Under the pieces are notes generated by a model. That model made no database searches, was not told where the DNA came from, and worked only from the letters and a program-made list of their open reading frames with translations. From contig JAHDVH010000001.1 in NCBI GenBank assembly GCA_023382385.1, positions 801,611 to 865,610 on the forward strand: DNA of 64,000 bases, given 5' to 3'. Each line of letters opens with the position of its first letter. Within the stretch, counting starts at the first letter, position 1. The position numbers were made by a program, and so were the translations under genes. This DNA comes from a bacterium. Its GTDB lineage: Bacteria > Electryoneota > RPQS01. Shown here piece by piece: positions 34,646 through 42,630 of the stretch.

Positions 34646-34892
34646 ATTTGACTTGAGCTTTGGGACACCAGATCGTTACTCGACTTGGAACATCCGGCAC
34701 CATTTTCCCAATCCCGAAGCTTGAGCTTGCCTGAGCATCTGTTATGAGATCAGGCTCACGAAAAGTTACAGAGCGATCATTTCGCTCGGCACCGTGAGAT
34801 CTTCTCCGGGCGGAGACGCGTTTGCCTCTGAGCTGGAGGTTCACTAACTTGTGCTTGTCTGTCTTGCTCGGATTTAGTCTTATGAGGCGTCT

Positions 34893-35864
34893 ATGCATTG
34901 CGACAAACTGCCGATGACACCGCGTGTGCTTACTCTCATGCTGACGGTTGTTCTGTTTCTTGGCTGCTCATCAAAGGACCGAAACGCATTTCAAGGGTAT
35001 GTCGAAGGGGACTTTGTAGACGTTGCCACTTCACTATCGGGCCGCCTGGACTCTGTAGCAGTAAGCAAAGGTCAACAAATTGAGACAAGCGAACCACTTT
35101 TCTACCTTGACGCGGAGGCTGAATCTGCGGCCCTCCGGCAAGCACAAATGCAGGCGCAGGCCGCAGAATCCCAACTGCAGGACCTTCAGCAAGGTCGGCG
35201 TCCACAGGAAGTAGATGTCATCAAGGCGCAGCTTGAACAGGCAATGGCTAACGAGGAGTTGCTTACCTCGACTCTCCGGCGACAAGAAGCGGTCTTTAAG
35301 ACTGGAGGTATCTCTGTGGAAGAGCTTGATGTGACTCGCGCCCAAGTCGAATTGGCATCGGCTCGCGTCCGCGAACTTCAAAGTCAGCTTAGAGTCGCCC
35401 GACTTCCCGCTCGCGAGGATCAAATCAAGGCACAACAGGCCCAAGTCGCAGCGGCAAATGCGGCGGTTGAGCAATCTGCTTGGAGATTGGGGCAGAAGGC
35501 TGTCAAAGCTCCAACCGATGGTTTGGTCTTCGATGTGCTTTACCAGACCGGTGAGTGGATTGCACCCGGTGCTCCAGTTGTTCGCCTACTCCCGCCCGGC
35601 AACAGCAAGATCCGCTTCTTCGTGCCGGAACCACTCGTCAGCTCCCTGAAAGTCGGCCAGTCCGTCCACGTGCGAGTGGATGGCCGCGATGCTGACGTGC
35701 CCGCAACGATCAGCTATATTTCCGTCGTCGCTGAATACACGCCCCCGATAATCTACAGCAATGAAAACAGGTCCAAACTTGTCTTTATGGCCGAAGCAGT
35801 ACCCGTGAGACCACTGGAAACGGCTCTGAACATCGGGCAACCGGTAAGCGTCTTTGTCCCGTGA
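34893..35864 (+). CDS. HlyD-family membrane fusion lipoprotein of an ABC exporter
   Basis: A 323-aa protein. The N-terminus ends in the lipobox LFLGC (about residues 21-25), so it is likely a lipoprotein. Order: biotinyl-lipoyl half (GRLDSVAVSKGQQIETSEPLFYLDA), a long coiled-coil hairpin rich in Gln/Ala/Glu, second lipoyl half (VKAPTDGLVFDVLYQTGEWIAPGAPVVRLLP) and a beta-barrel. It resembles YbhG/YhiI-type adaptor proteins that pair with ABC-2 exporters. The stop overlaps the next start (GTGA). Confidence 0.9.
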   Translation: MHCDKLPMTPRVLTLMLTVVLFLGCSSKDRNAFQGYVEGDFVDVATSLSGRLDSVAVSKGQQIETSEPLFYLDAEAESAALRQAQMQAQAAESQLQDLQQGRRPQEVDVIKAQLEQAMANEELLTSTLRRQEAVFKTGGISVEELDVTRAQVELASARVRELQSQLRVARLPAREDQIKAQQAQVAAANAAVEQSAWRLGQKAVKAPTDGLVFDVLYQTGEWIAPGAPVVRLLPPGNSKIRFFVPEPLVSSLKVGQSVHVRVDGRDADVPATISYISVVAEYTPPIIYSNENRSKLVFMAEAVPVRPLETALNIGQPVSVFVP

Positions 35865-36796
35865 GCGGTGAACTTGCCATAGACGTGCGTGAGTTGACCA
35901 AGAGCTTCGGCCATAAGCGCGTGGTAAATAAAGTCTCGCTGCAGGTGAGGAAAGGGGAAATCTTAGGTTTTCTGGGACCGAATGGCAGCGGAAAGACGAC
36001 AACCATCCGCATGATGTGTGGTCTACTCAGGCCAGATGCGGGCAGCGGAACATGCCTCGGCTTCGACATTCTAAAGCAAAGCTCGGAGATCAAGCGGAGA
36101 GTTGGATACATGACTCAAAGGTTCTCCTATTGGGAGGACCTAACTATCCGCGAAAACCTTGACTTCGTTGCGCGGATGTACAGTATGCCTGATCGAAGTC
36201 GGGCCGTCGATCAGGCACTCGACGATCTTGGGCTGAAGAACCACGCAGATCAACTTGCCGGATCCTTGTCAGGCGGATGGAAGCAACGGATCGCACTCGC
36301 GGCCTGCCTACTCCATGAACCCAGCCTGCTACTCCTCGATGAACCGACTGCCGGAGTCGATCCTGCCGCGCGCCGCGACTTCTGGGAGGAGCTTCACCAA
36401 CTTGCACGACGCGGTATTTCGGTGCTCGTCAGCACTCACTACATGGATGAGGCGGAGCGTTGCCACAGGCTTGCATACATCTTCAACGGGAGTCTCCTTG
36501 CTGAAGGCACGGCCAATGAAGTCGTGTCGTCACAGAATCTGACAACTTGGGCGATCTACGGTCCGGACCTCGCCGTCCTCTCTGAAAAGCTCCAAGAATC
36601 CAAAGGAGTCGAGCAAACGGTGTTGTTTGGAAGAGCGCTTCATGTCAGTGGTTCCGATCCTCAATTACTCGAGCAGACTCTGCAAACTGTCGTCTCCGGG
36701 ACAAGTTGGAAGCTGGAGAGCATAGAAACCGGACTTGAGGACGTCTTTATCTACTTGATGAAGACATCCGACGGAATGCGGGAGCTTGCACCATGA
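35861..36796 (+). CDS. ABC-2 type exporter ATP-binding protein
   Basis: A 311-aa single ABC ATPase starting at GTG 35861. Walker A GPNGSGKTT near residue 39, signature LSGGWKQR, Walker B LLLLDEPTAGVDP and the H-loop STHYMDEAERC are intact. A C-terminal extension of about 70 residues follows, as in multidrug-type YbhF/CcmA ATPases. The signature has Trp where Gln/Met is usual. ATGA overlap with the permease. Confidence 0.94.
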   Translation: MSGELAIDVRELTKSFGHKRVVNKVSLQVRKGEILGFLGPNGSGKTTTIRMMCGLLRPDAGSGTCLGFDILKQSSEIKRRVGYMTQRFSYWEDLTIRENLDFVARMYSMPDRSRAVDQALDDLGLKNHADQLAGSLSGGWKQRIALAACLLHEPSLLLLDEPTAGVDPAARRDFWEELHQLARRGISVLVSTHYMDEAERCHRLAYIFNGSLLAEGTANEVVSSQNLTTWAIYGPDLAVLSEKLQESKGVEQTVLFGRALHVSGSDPQLLEQTLQTVVSGTSWKLESIETGLEDVFIYLMKTSDGMRELAP

Positions 36797-37935
36797 GCCT
36801 GTTGAATATTGCGGGCTTTTCCCGCTGGTGGAGCATGGTCGTTAAAGAGTTCATCCAGCTCAAACGCGATCGCTTGACCTTCGGAATGATAGTCATGATT
36901 CCGCTCGTCCAGCTGACTCTCTTCGGTTACGCTATCAATAGCGATCCCAAGCACATGCCGACCGCGCTGATAATTTCGGATCACAGCGAAATCACACGCA
37001 CGCTCGTTTCTTCACTGAAACTCTCGGGATATTTTGACATAATCGGAACCATTTCCACGGAAGAAGAGGCTCGCCAAGCCCTTGCCCGTGGTGACATTCA
37101 GTTCGTCATTAATATTCCTGCCGGCTTCACCAAGAATCTTCTGCGCGGCGATCGCCCCGCTCTCCTGATTGAAGCTGACGCAACGGATCCCTCGGCTACC
37201 GCAATGGCGCTCGCAAATGTCGGACAGTTGACTGAGTCTGTCGCTCGCAAGGACTTCAACGGGCCATTGTCGTTCCTGAAGTCTCCTCCTCCCGCTTTTG
37301 ATGTTCGCGTTCACCGCCTCTACAATCCCGAAGGCAATACTCACTTCAACATCGTTCCCGGTCTAATGGGCGTCATTCTGACAATGATGATGATCCTGAT
37401 GACCGGTTTGGCAATTACACGTGAACGTGAACGAGGAACAATGGAGAATTTGCTGGCAATGCCCGTACGGCCCTTCGAAGTCATGGCGGGCAAGATTCTT
37501 CCCTATATCGCAATCGGTCTGATTCAATCGTCAATCATTCTGGTCGCCGCATTAGTGCTGTTTGGAGTTCCGTTCTTCGGGAACATTGTCACGTTGTATT
37601 TGATAACACTCTTGTTTGTGGCCGTGAATTTGATGGTCGGAATCACGCTGTCTTCAATCGCCCGCAGTCAGCTTCAGGCCATGCAGATGACGGTGTTCTA
37701 CTTTCTCCCGAACATTCTGCTGTCCGGCTTCATGTTCCCATTTCGCGGAATGCCGCAGTGGGCGCAGTTTATCGGTAACCTTTTGCCGCTCACCTATTAC
37801 AACAGACTGGTCAGAGGCGTCTTCTTGAAAGGCTCCTCTTTCCCAGACCTCTGGCCGAACATCTGGCCCTTAGCTCTCTTCGGCGTGCTCCTCATGACGG
37901 TCGCGGTCACCTTCTACCGCCGCACAATGGATTAG
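36793..37935 (+). CDS. ABC-2 type exporter permease
   Basis: A 380-aa ABC-2 permease with one N-terminal membrane helix (IVMIPLVQLTLFGYAINSD), a periplasmic domain of about 150 residues, and five C-terminal helices, including the conserved RERERGTMENLLAMPVRPFEVMAGKILPYI. Similar to YbhS/YbhR. Only one permease gene is present, so it probably works as a homodimer. The substrate is unknown. Confidence 0.93.
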   Translation: MSLLNIAGFSRWWSMVVKEFIQLKRDRLTFGMIVMIPLVQLTLFGYAINSDPKHMPTALIISDHSEITRTLVSSLKLSGYFDIIGTISTEEEARQALARGDIQFVINIPAGFTKNLLRGDRPALLIEADATDPSATAMALANVGQLTESVARKDFNGPLSFLKSPPPAFDVRVHRLYNPEGNTHFNIVPGLMGVILTMMMILMTGLAITRERERGTMENLLAMPVRPFEVMAGKILPYIAIGLIQSSIILVAALVLFGVPFFGNIVTLYLITLLFVAVNLMVGITLSSIARSQLQAMQMTVFYFLPNILLSGFMFPFRGMPQWAQFIGNLLPLTYYNRLVRGVFLKGSSFPDLWPNIWPLALFGVLLMTVAVTFYRRTMD

Positions 37936-38080
37936 CTACGATTGCACGTGTTTCAAACTTATATGTGTAGTTTGCTTCACATTCTTCATAACAAAATTCG
38001 TTTGAAGCCATTCGATAGTCCTGACCCGCAGGTCGTTGGCAGTAAGTGCTAAAGTCACTCTCTTTTCCTGTGCACTCTGC

Positions 38081-38109
38081 TTGACAACTTGTCACCCCTC
38101 AATTATATT
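38081..38109 (+). promoter_or_regulatory. Sigma-70-type promoter for the structured leader and HExxH gene
   Basis: TTGACA at 38081-38086, a 17-base spacer, and TATATT at 38104-38109: a near-consensus promoter. Transcription should start near 38116, about 155 bases before ATG 38270, leaving the leader described next. Confidence 0.8.
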
Positions 38110-38132
38110 CCCTTAACATCACTTTCAACTTA

Positions 38133-38250
38133 GGCCGGCTGGTGTCGGCTGATTTGTAGAAAAGGCGAATCTCCGGTGCCGAACGCGGCATGTGGGAATT
38201 CGCCGTTCTCTTTTTGGTTTCTCTGAACGGTGTCTCTTCACAAGCCGGCC
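38133..38250 (+). promoter_or_regulatory. Structured 5' leader with terminator-like hairpin; attenuator or riboswitch candidate
   Basis: A closing helix GGCCGGCT (38133-38140) / AGCCGGCC (38243-38250) brackets the region. Inside, hairpin A pairs GGCGAAT (38164-38170) with ATTCGCC (38198-38204), with an inner TGCC/GGCA stem, and is followed by GTTCTCTTTTT, so it resembles an intrinsic terminator. Hairpin B pairs CCGTTC (38203-38208) with GAACGG (38225-38230); it shares two bases with hairpin A and contains the T-run, so A and B compete. A second copy of CGGCT (38146-38150) could also pair with the right arm. The 3' arm ends 9 bases before the GGAGG at 38260. I could not match it to a known riboswitch class. 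The alternative reading is just a terminator for the upstream operon plus chance pairing. Confidence 0.55.
38164..38215 (+). terminator. Terminator-like hairpin within the leader
   Basis: A 7-bp outer stem and 4-bp inner stem with a 6-base loop, followed by a T-rich run (8 T in 11 bases). It lies about 230 bases past the ABC permease stop and about 50 bases after the predicted leader start, so it could end upstream readthrough, attenuate the next gene, or both. Confidence 0.55.
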
Positions 38251-38269
38251 ATGACAATCGGAGGCACAC

Positions 38270-39997
38270 ATGAAGAAGAGAAGTACCATTCTGTGGCTGG
38301 GATTTTTCGCTGTTGTCGTCGGCATTCTTACAGCATCGGAACCCGTTCGTCCGAGATTCGTTCCCCCCGACCGACTTGACTTTAGCTACGACAGCAGCTG
38401 GAGCGGCCGCGAGCTTGAGCCAGGCGAAGTGACAGTAATTCAGCAGGCCATCAACTCAATCAAGAATGCGCCGCCTGACTCCTTCCGCTATGTTGACGCG
38501 GGCGGCAATACTCTGGCAGTCTCCTGTTCAACTCTGGCAAAACTGCTGCAAGGCCAGCTCGACGCCGGCACAATGGAGGCCGAGACTATGAACGAGGATG
38601 CCGCCGGCGGTGAGTATTGGGACGAGATTAACATCCGCGACGATGTGTTGGACAACGCAGTTGAGAATGCGGACACGCGCTATCTTGAAGAGCTGCTCGT
38701 CCATGAAGCGACTCACAAGGGTCAACCCAATTCGCTCCCGGAAACCGATACTGAAATCCCCGCATACGCCGCCGAGCTTGCGTATAAGGACTCAATCGGA
38801 CTCGATTCGACAGACGCCGACTATCGTTTCGTGCGCGACAAATTGAAGCGATATCGTCGAGTTCACGCTTACAACGAACTAAAGCGTCAGCTTGAATCGT
38901 GCTGGGTGACGCGCTGGGTTGTGCGCTATTTGCCGAAAGAGCCTCCCGAGAATTGGCAGCTCGCGGCCTTTCAATTAGGGGACACGGACGAGGTTCTCCA
39001 CGACCTCGGACCGCTCGAAGTTACCGACATGCTGTCGTGGGAGAACTACTTCGGGAATGATGTCAGCCTCATCTTGCTGATGGGCGCGTCACGCAACGGC
39101 GGCACGCATCTCACCGGTTTCCAATTCCAGAACGGTCATGTCATCGGACCGTCGCCGTGGTGGCAGATGCTCTTTCCACCGGGCTTCTACTCGTTTGCCT
39201 ACAGCAATCAGATGCACTGCTATTTCATCGTCGACACACTCAATCGTGTGATCCTGCGCGCGCCCGACATGAATGAAGACAAACTGCCTGACGGGCCGTT
39301 CTTCGTCTGGGCACACGCATGGCAGTTTCCTCAACTTGAAGGAATGCTCAGCGTTTTGCCCACTGCGCACCCACAGCACGGCTACGGCCTCCTCGTGAAT
39401 GACTTTGATGCACACTACTCAAGGTGGATTCCGGCCTACGATGTCTTGCCGTTTCTTGTGGATGTGGACGGCGCTGAAGGCGCGGATATTGCTTTCCCCT
39501 GTGCACGTTACGAGTTCGTGAACATCAAGCCGCGTATTGTCGAACCTTGGCCATGGGCTGGAGAGAATTTCTGTACGGTCTTTGGAACTTGGCAACATCC
39601 GATCGAGGTCTGGCGTACCGATCCCACCGGCGAAATCATGCAACAGCCGCTGGGTGTCGCCTTCCTCAATAATAACATCGTTACGGAGTGTCCGCTGATC
39701 GAACCGCTGCTTCCGGGTGATCACATTCTCGCTTTCGATCCTGTCAGCCAAAAACGCTTGAAACTTCCCTATGAAGTTCAGGATCCAACTCCGCGCAACT
39801 TGACGATTCACTACACCGGAGACGGCATGTTCAGGCTGGATTGGCAGGATGTCGAGGGTGCCGGAGCCTATCGGATCGAATTCTCCACGGACGGTGTCTT
39901 CTGGGAGGATCCGGGCCTCATCACCCCTGTGAGCGAATTCATGATTCCTCTGCTCCACTCGGACCTCATGATGTTCCGCGTTATCGCTCTCCGATAG
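38270..39997 (+). CDS. Secreted protein with HExxH motif, unrecognised family
   Basis: A 575-aa protein with a signal peptide or anchor (residues about 7-23). HEATH at residues 145-149 within ELLVHEATHKGQ, followed by TEIPAYAAELAYKD (Glu162, Glu169), gives the pattern of a gluzincin-like metallopeptidase with a downstream Glu ligand. The middle 250 residues are rich in Trp, Phe and Asp and unassigned. The last 65 residues (FRLDWQDVEGAGAYRIEFSTDG...) look like a fibronectin-III-like module. Only one or two Cys. Ribosome site GGAGG lies 5 bases before the ATG. Peptidase activity is inferred only from the motif. Confidence 0.75.
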   Translation: MKKRSTILWLGFFAVVVGILTASEPVRPRFVPPDRLDFSYDSSWSGRELEPGEVTVIQQAINSIKNAPPDSFRYVDAGGNTLAVSCSTLAKLLQGQLDAGTMEAETMNEDAAGGEYWDEINIRDDVLDNAVENADTRYLEELLVHEATHKGQPNSLPETDTEIPAYAAELAYKDSIGLDSTDADYRFVRDKLKRYRRVHAYNELKRQLESCWVTRWVVRYLPKEPPENWQLAAFQLGDTDEVLHDLGPLEVTDMLSWENYFGNDVSLILLMGASRNGGTHLTGFQFQNGHVIGPSPWWQMLFPPGFYSFAYSNQMHCYFIVDTLNRVILRAPDMNEDKLPDGPFFVWAHAWQFPQLEGMLSVLPTAHPQHGYGLLVNDFDAHYSRWIPAYDVLPFLVDVDGAEGADIAFPCARYEFVNIKPRIVEPWPWAGENFCTVFGTWQHPIEVWRTDPTGEIMQQPLGVAFLNNNIVTECPLIEPLLPGDHILAFDPVSQKRLKLPYEVQDPTPRNLTIHYTGDGMFRLDWQDVEGAGAYRIEFSTDGVFWEDPGLITPVSEFMIPLLHSDLMMFRVIALR

Positions 39998-40014
39998 TTC
40001 TTCTCCTTCGAAAC

Positions 40015-40047
40015 GAATGAAGGGCAGCCAATGGCTGCCCTTCATTC
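40015..40047. terminator. Bidirectional terminator between convergent genes
   Basis: A perfect 15-bp inverted repeat GAATGAAGGGCAGCC / GGCTGCCCTTCATTC with a 3-base loop lies midway between the stops at 39997 (+) and 40085 (-). The T-runs are short (TTCATTC arms), but position and stem strength support transcription termination on both strands. Confidence 0.8.
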
Positions 40048-40084
40048 TGTATCACGCGCCGTTGCTCCTACGGCAAGGAATCTT

Positions 40085-41740
40085 CTACTTCAGCAGCAGC
40101 ATTTTAGCTGTTGCGAGCGCTTTGCCTTCCGAACTGAGCTGCGCAAAATAGACTCCGCTGGCTAACTGGTCTGCACCGAAACTCACGTCGCTTCTCCCCT
40201 CTATCCTTCCCTCAAAAACCCGTGCCACCTCTCGCCCCGTGACGTCATACAGCCTCACCGAATACACCGCCGCACGCGAAACCGCTATTGACAACGTCAC
40301 CGTTGCGTTAAACGGATTCGGATAGACAGAGAGTGTATAGCTTATCGGCAGAATTCCTGGGAACTCCCTCGCGACTTCGCTAGTATCACCTCCGCCCCCG
40401 CCCGACGTATCCGGATTTTCAGTCAAATACGGAAAGAACAGAATCCCGTCACCCACTGCTGCACCTTGACCGCTCGGATTAAACTGCGCGTGAAAAGGCC
40501 CACTCTCATGTCCCCACCAATTCTCCCGCGCATCCACCAGACTGACGCCGAGCTGCGAACGCAGAATACCGGTTGTGGCCCGATTTATCGAATTATCCCT
40601 GAAGTAAACCGTGTCATGCTGACCGCGCTCCAGGAAAAACATTTGCGGTCTGTTCACGTCCACGCCTTCGCCGAACACAGTATTCCGGACAACGCAGGAT
40701 GCTTCTATGGACAGCCCCGATGCCCAACCCAATATGCTCCGAGTGGAGTCAATCCGGTTGCTGTCCAATAGCGCAAGAAATCCCTGCACCGAGTCGCTGC
40801 AGCGCAATGTCATCATTTCTCCACCCTGCTGACCTCCTCCCACCCACGACCCGCAACGGACAAAACGATTATTCAAGACATTGTATGCGCAGGACGACTC
40901 CTTGGGGCGATGCGCGCACGAATCGGCAATCTGCAGGACAGGTCCGAAGCCAACCACAATATCCTCAAAGACGCAGTCACGTATCCGTGAATTGCATCTT
41001 GGACGCACGGAAACAGCACTCACGGACAACGTGTCAAGTCCCACAAAATGGCACGACTCAATGATCAGACTGTCCCCGAGGCCCGTCAACATCCGCCCCG
41101 TGCCGTGATGAGTAAACAGACAGTCTCTGATGTAGCCGCCTTGTCCTGCCGTGACCAAACCCCCGCTCGCGCCATCGAACCACGTGCTGTCGGCGAAGAG
41201 TTTCCCCCTCCAGAGTCCTGTGTAAACGGCGCCAACGCAACCGATGAATCGGCAGTGCTTTACCGTGATACGTTCCGCACGCGATACACCGCTGACAACT
41301 GAGTCAAACACGCAGCGTTCGAATGAGATTTCTCGCACGGACGTGTCGCCCGCAATTCCTCCGGAAACGGATTGCGGCCTGCCGTTCGTCATGCCGCTCC
41401 GATTGCGGAAAACCAAATCTTGAAATGTGGCCGCACCGCCGGTCAGGCTCATGATTCGCAGCGTGTCCGAGCCAGGCAAATCTGTCGGGTCAATGACCGA
41501 AAACTCCGTCGCCTGTGAATCCAGCCGCGCGCTGCCTCGCATCATAAACATAAGCGGCGGGGCAACTAATGACTCCACGTAGATGCCGGGCGAGAGCACA
41601 ATTGTATCCCCATTCTGCAACGACTGTAGCGCTACGGCAATGGTCCCGTATTCTTCCGGCACTCGCAGCTCTCTGGCTGCTACCCAGTGCGTGCTCCACA
41701 ACACCAGCAGCGTGATCCCTATTCGACGCGCTACGGACAT
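40085..41740 (-). CDS. Secreted right-handed beta-helix protein with C-terminal sorting tail
   Basis: About 551 aa from ATG 41740; the longer frame overlaps the upstream coding region. A signal peptide precedes LRVPEEYGTIAVALQSLQNGDTIVLSPGIYVESL, the usual entry to a pectate-lyase-like parallel beta-helix, then about 350 residues of helix turns (I-x-x-C-x-F patterns) and ENWWGHESGP. After a Gly-rich linker, the last 85 residues (YTLSVYPNPFNATVTLSI ... VRLYDVTGREVARVF ... LASGVYFAQL) are a type IX secretion-type sorting domain. It is probably exported and surface-attached. The ligand or glycan target is unknown. It overlaps the Cys-rich gene by 10 bases. Confidence 0.85.
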   Translation of the reverse strand: MSVARRIGITLLVLWSTHWVAARELRVPEEYGTIAVALQSLQNGDTIVLSPGIYVESLVAPPLMFMMRGSARLDSQATEFSVIDPTDLPGSDTLRIMSLTGGAATFQDLVFRNRSGMTNGRPQSVSGGIAGDTSVREISFERCVFDSVVSGVSRAERITVKHCRFIGCVGAVYTGLWRGKLFADSTWFDGASGGLVTAGQGGYIRDCLFTHHGTGRMLTGLGDSLIIESCHFVGLDTLSVSAVSVRPRCNSRIRDCVFEDIVVGFGPVLQIADSCAHRPKESSCAYNVLNNRFVRCGSWVGGGQQGGEMMTLRCSDSVQGFLALLDSNRIDSTRSILGWASGLSIEASCVVRNTVFGEGVDVNRPQMFFLERGQHDTVYFRDNSINRATTGILRSQLGVSLVDARENWWGHESGPFHAQFNPSGQGAAVGDGILFFPYLTENPDTSGGGGGDTSEVAREFPGILPISYTLSVYPNPFNATVTLSIAVSRAAVYSVRLYDVTGREVARVFEGRIEGRSDVSFGADQLASGVYFAQLSSEGKALATAKMLLLK

Positions 41741-42213
41741 GCTGTCGTGCTGGGTTGATGAGTCAGCCAACCGACCGCCTTGCACAGTGAGTCGCAGTCC
41801 GCACAAGACGACTCGAAATCGCATGGCCGCTTGCAGACATGCAGTCGGTAGTCATAGCCCGCCTCCAGTCCGATTGAAACACTACCAGCGCAGTGCTGAA
41901 CCGGGCAGCCTGACTCGGCGAAGTAAATGAACGTTCCGCTGATGACCTTCTCCAATAGTACACAAGCCGAGCAGTTGCACGCGTCGCTGCAGCTTGCAAC
42001 CTTGGCACCTAACTCATAGGTTCCCGTGCACGGAACCTGAAAGACTGTGGAAACCGCGCAGTCGGAGATCGAGTGGTCACAATCTTGGTACTCTCCGTGG
42101 CAGGTCTGATCCGAGGCGCTGACGCAAATAGTACACTGCGCAATTCCGTTCGCACCTTGCAGAAACAAAACTGCCGCGGCTGTCAGCATCGCGGCATGTA
42201 GAAGTTTCTTCAT
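41731..42213 (-). CDS. Secreted cysteine-rich protein
   Basis: About 160 aa from ATG 42213, preceded by AGGAG. A signal peptide (MKKLLHAAMLTAAAVLFLQGANGIA) is followed by a mature part of about 136 residues with 18 cysteines, several in C-x-x-C or CxxxC spacing (CTIC, CSDACNCSAC, CADCDSLC). The even number suggests a disulphide-knotted exported protein, or a metal binder. It starts with its own promoter and overlaps the beta-helix gene, so the two are likely coexpressed. No family is recognised. Confidence 0.75.
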   Translation of the reverse strand: MKKLLHAAMLTAAAVLFLQGANGIAQCTICVSASDQTCHGEYQDCDHSISDCAVSTVFQVPCTGTYELGAKVASCSDACNCSACVLLEKVISGTFIYFAESGCPVQHCAGSVSIGLEAGYDYRLHVCKRPCDFESSCADCDSLCKAVGWLTHQPSTTACP

Positions 42214-42274
42214 CGCTCCTCCCTGCAATTCAAACTCTGTTGCGTCTGAAATCACCGCAACCAAAATCTATCTT

Positions 42275-42303
42275 AAAATACAAAAGCAGACATATCCTGT
42301 CAA
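42275..42303 (-). promoter_or_regulatory. Sigma-70-type promoter of the Cys-rich/beta-helix operon
   Basis: On the minus strand TTGACA (42303-42298), a 17-base spacer, and TATTTT (42280-42275). Transcription would start near 42268, 55 bases before ATG 42213. Confidence 0.65.
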
Positions 42304-42478
42304 TAGTTGAGGTTGGTTTTCAGAAACTGCATAACAGTTTGTTTTCCTAAGCAAGAACTCCCCTACTACCACAAGTCGTCATCCTAAGGCCGGCGCGGCT
42401 GAAGGATTCCTCTTTTCCCCAAGTTTACCCACTAACCTCAATTTGCCCAAATGTTTACAACATTTTTACAAAAACCAC

Positions 42479-42507
42479 TTGACTTTTCGTAAATATTGTA
42501 TTATATT
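42479..42507 (+). promoter_or_regulatory. Plus-strand sigma-70-type promoter with no plus-strand gene
   Basis: TTGACT (42479-42484), a 17-base spacer and TATATT (42502-42507) in an AT-rich stretch. It points into the 3' end of the minus-strand response regulator gene. No plus-strand ORF with credible coding character follows, so any transcript would be a short noncoding or antisense RNA. The rest of the 42214-42630 gap holds the minus promoter at 42275-42303 and the regulator terminator at 42575-42598; nothing else was seen. Confidence 0.5.
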
Positions 42508-42574
42508 AACACCATAAGTTCAGCATGTTCCCTCTCCCGTTGTGGGCGTCCATGCCTGCAACCTCAGACCGCAC

Positions 42575-42598
42575 AAGAAAAACGGCGACCCGTCGCCG
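42575..42598 (-). terminator. Intrinsic terminator of the sigma-54 response regulator gene
   Basis: On the minus strand, stem CGGCGA with loop CGGG and TCGCCG, followed directly by TTTTTCTT. It lies about 33 bases after the regulator stop at 42631. Confidence 0.85.
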
Positions 42599-42630
42599 AG
42601 CCGCCGCCTAACATAGCAAACAACTGTTGC

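Larger units (their letters stand above)
34550..34892. other. Divergent intergenic region between flgC and the exporter operon
   Basis: The left part holds the flgC sigma-54 promoter and the GATTCTTAA element within an AT-rich stretch (34595-34650). An inverted repeat TCAAGT ... ACTTGA also spans about 34603-34656. The right half (34660-34890) is GC-richer and shows no convincing gene on either strand, in particular no flgB. No strong promoter for the plus-strand exporter genes could be picked. Confidence 0.6.

Noticed and set aside
34644-34898. An 84-aa minus-strand frame, tested as flgB
   Set aside because: No rod-protein pattern; arginine-rich and poor in the expected polar helical residues. 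It lies upstream of the flgC promoter.
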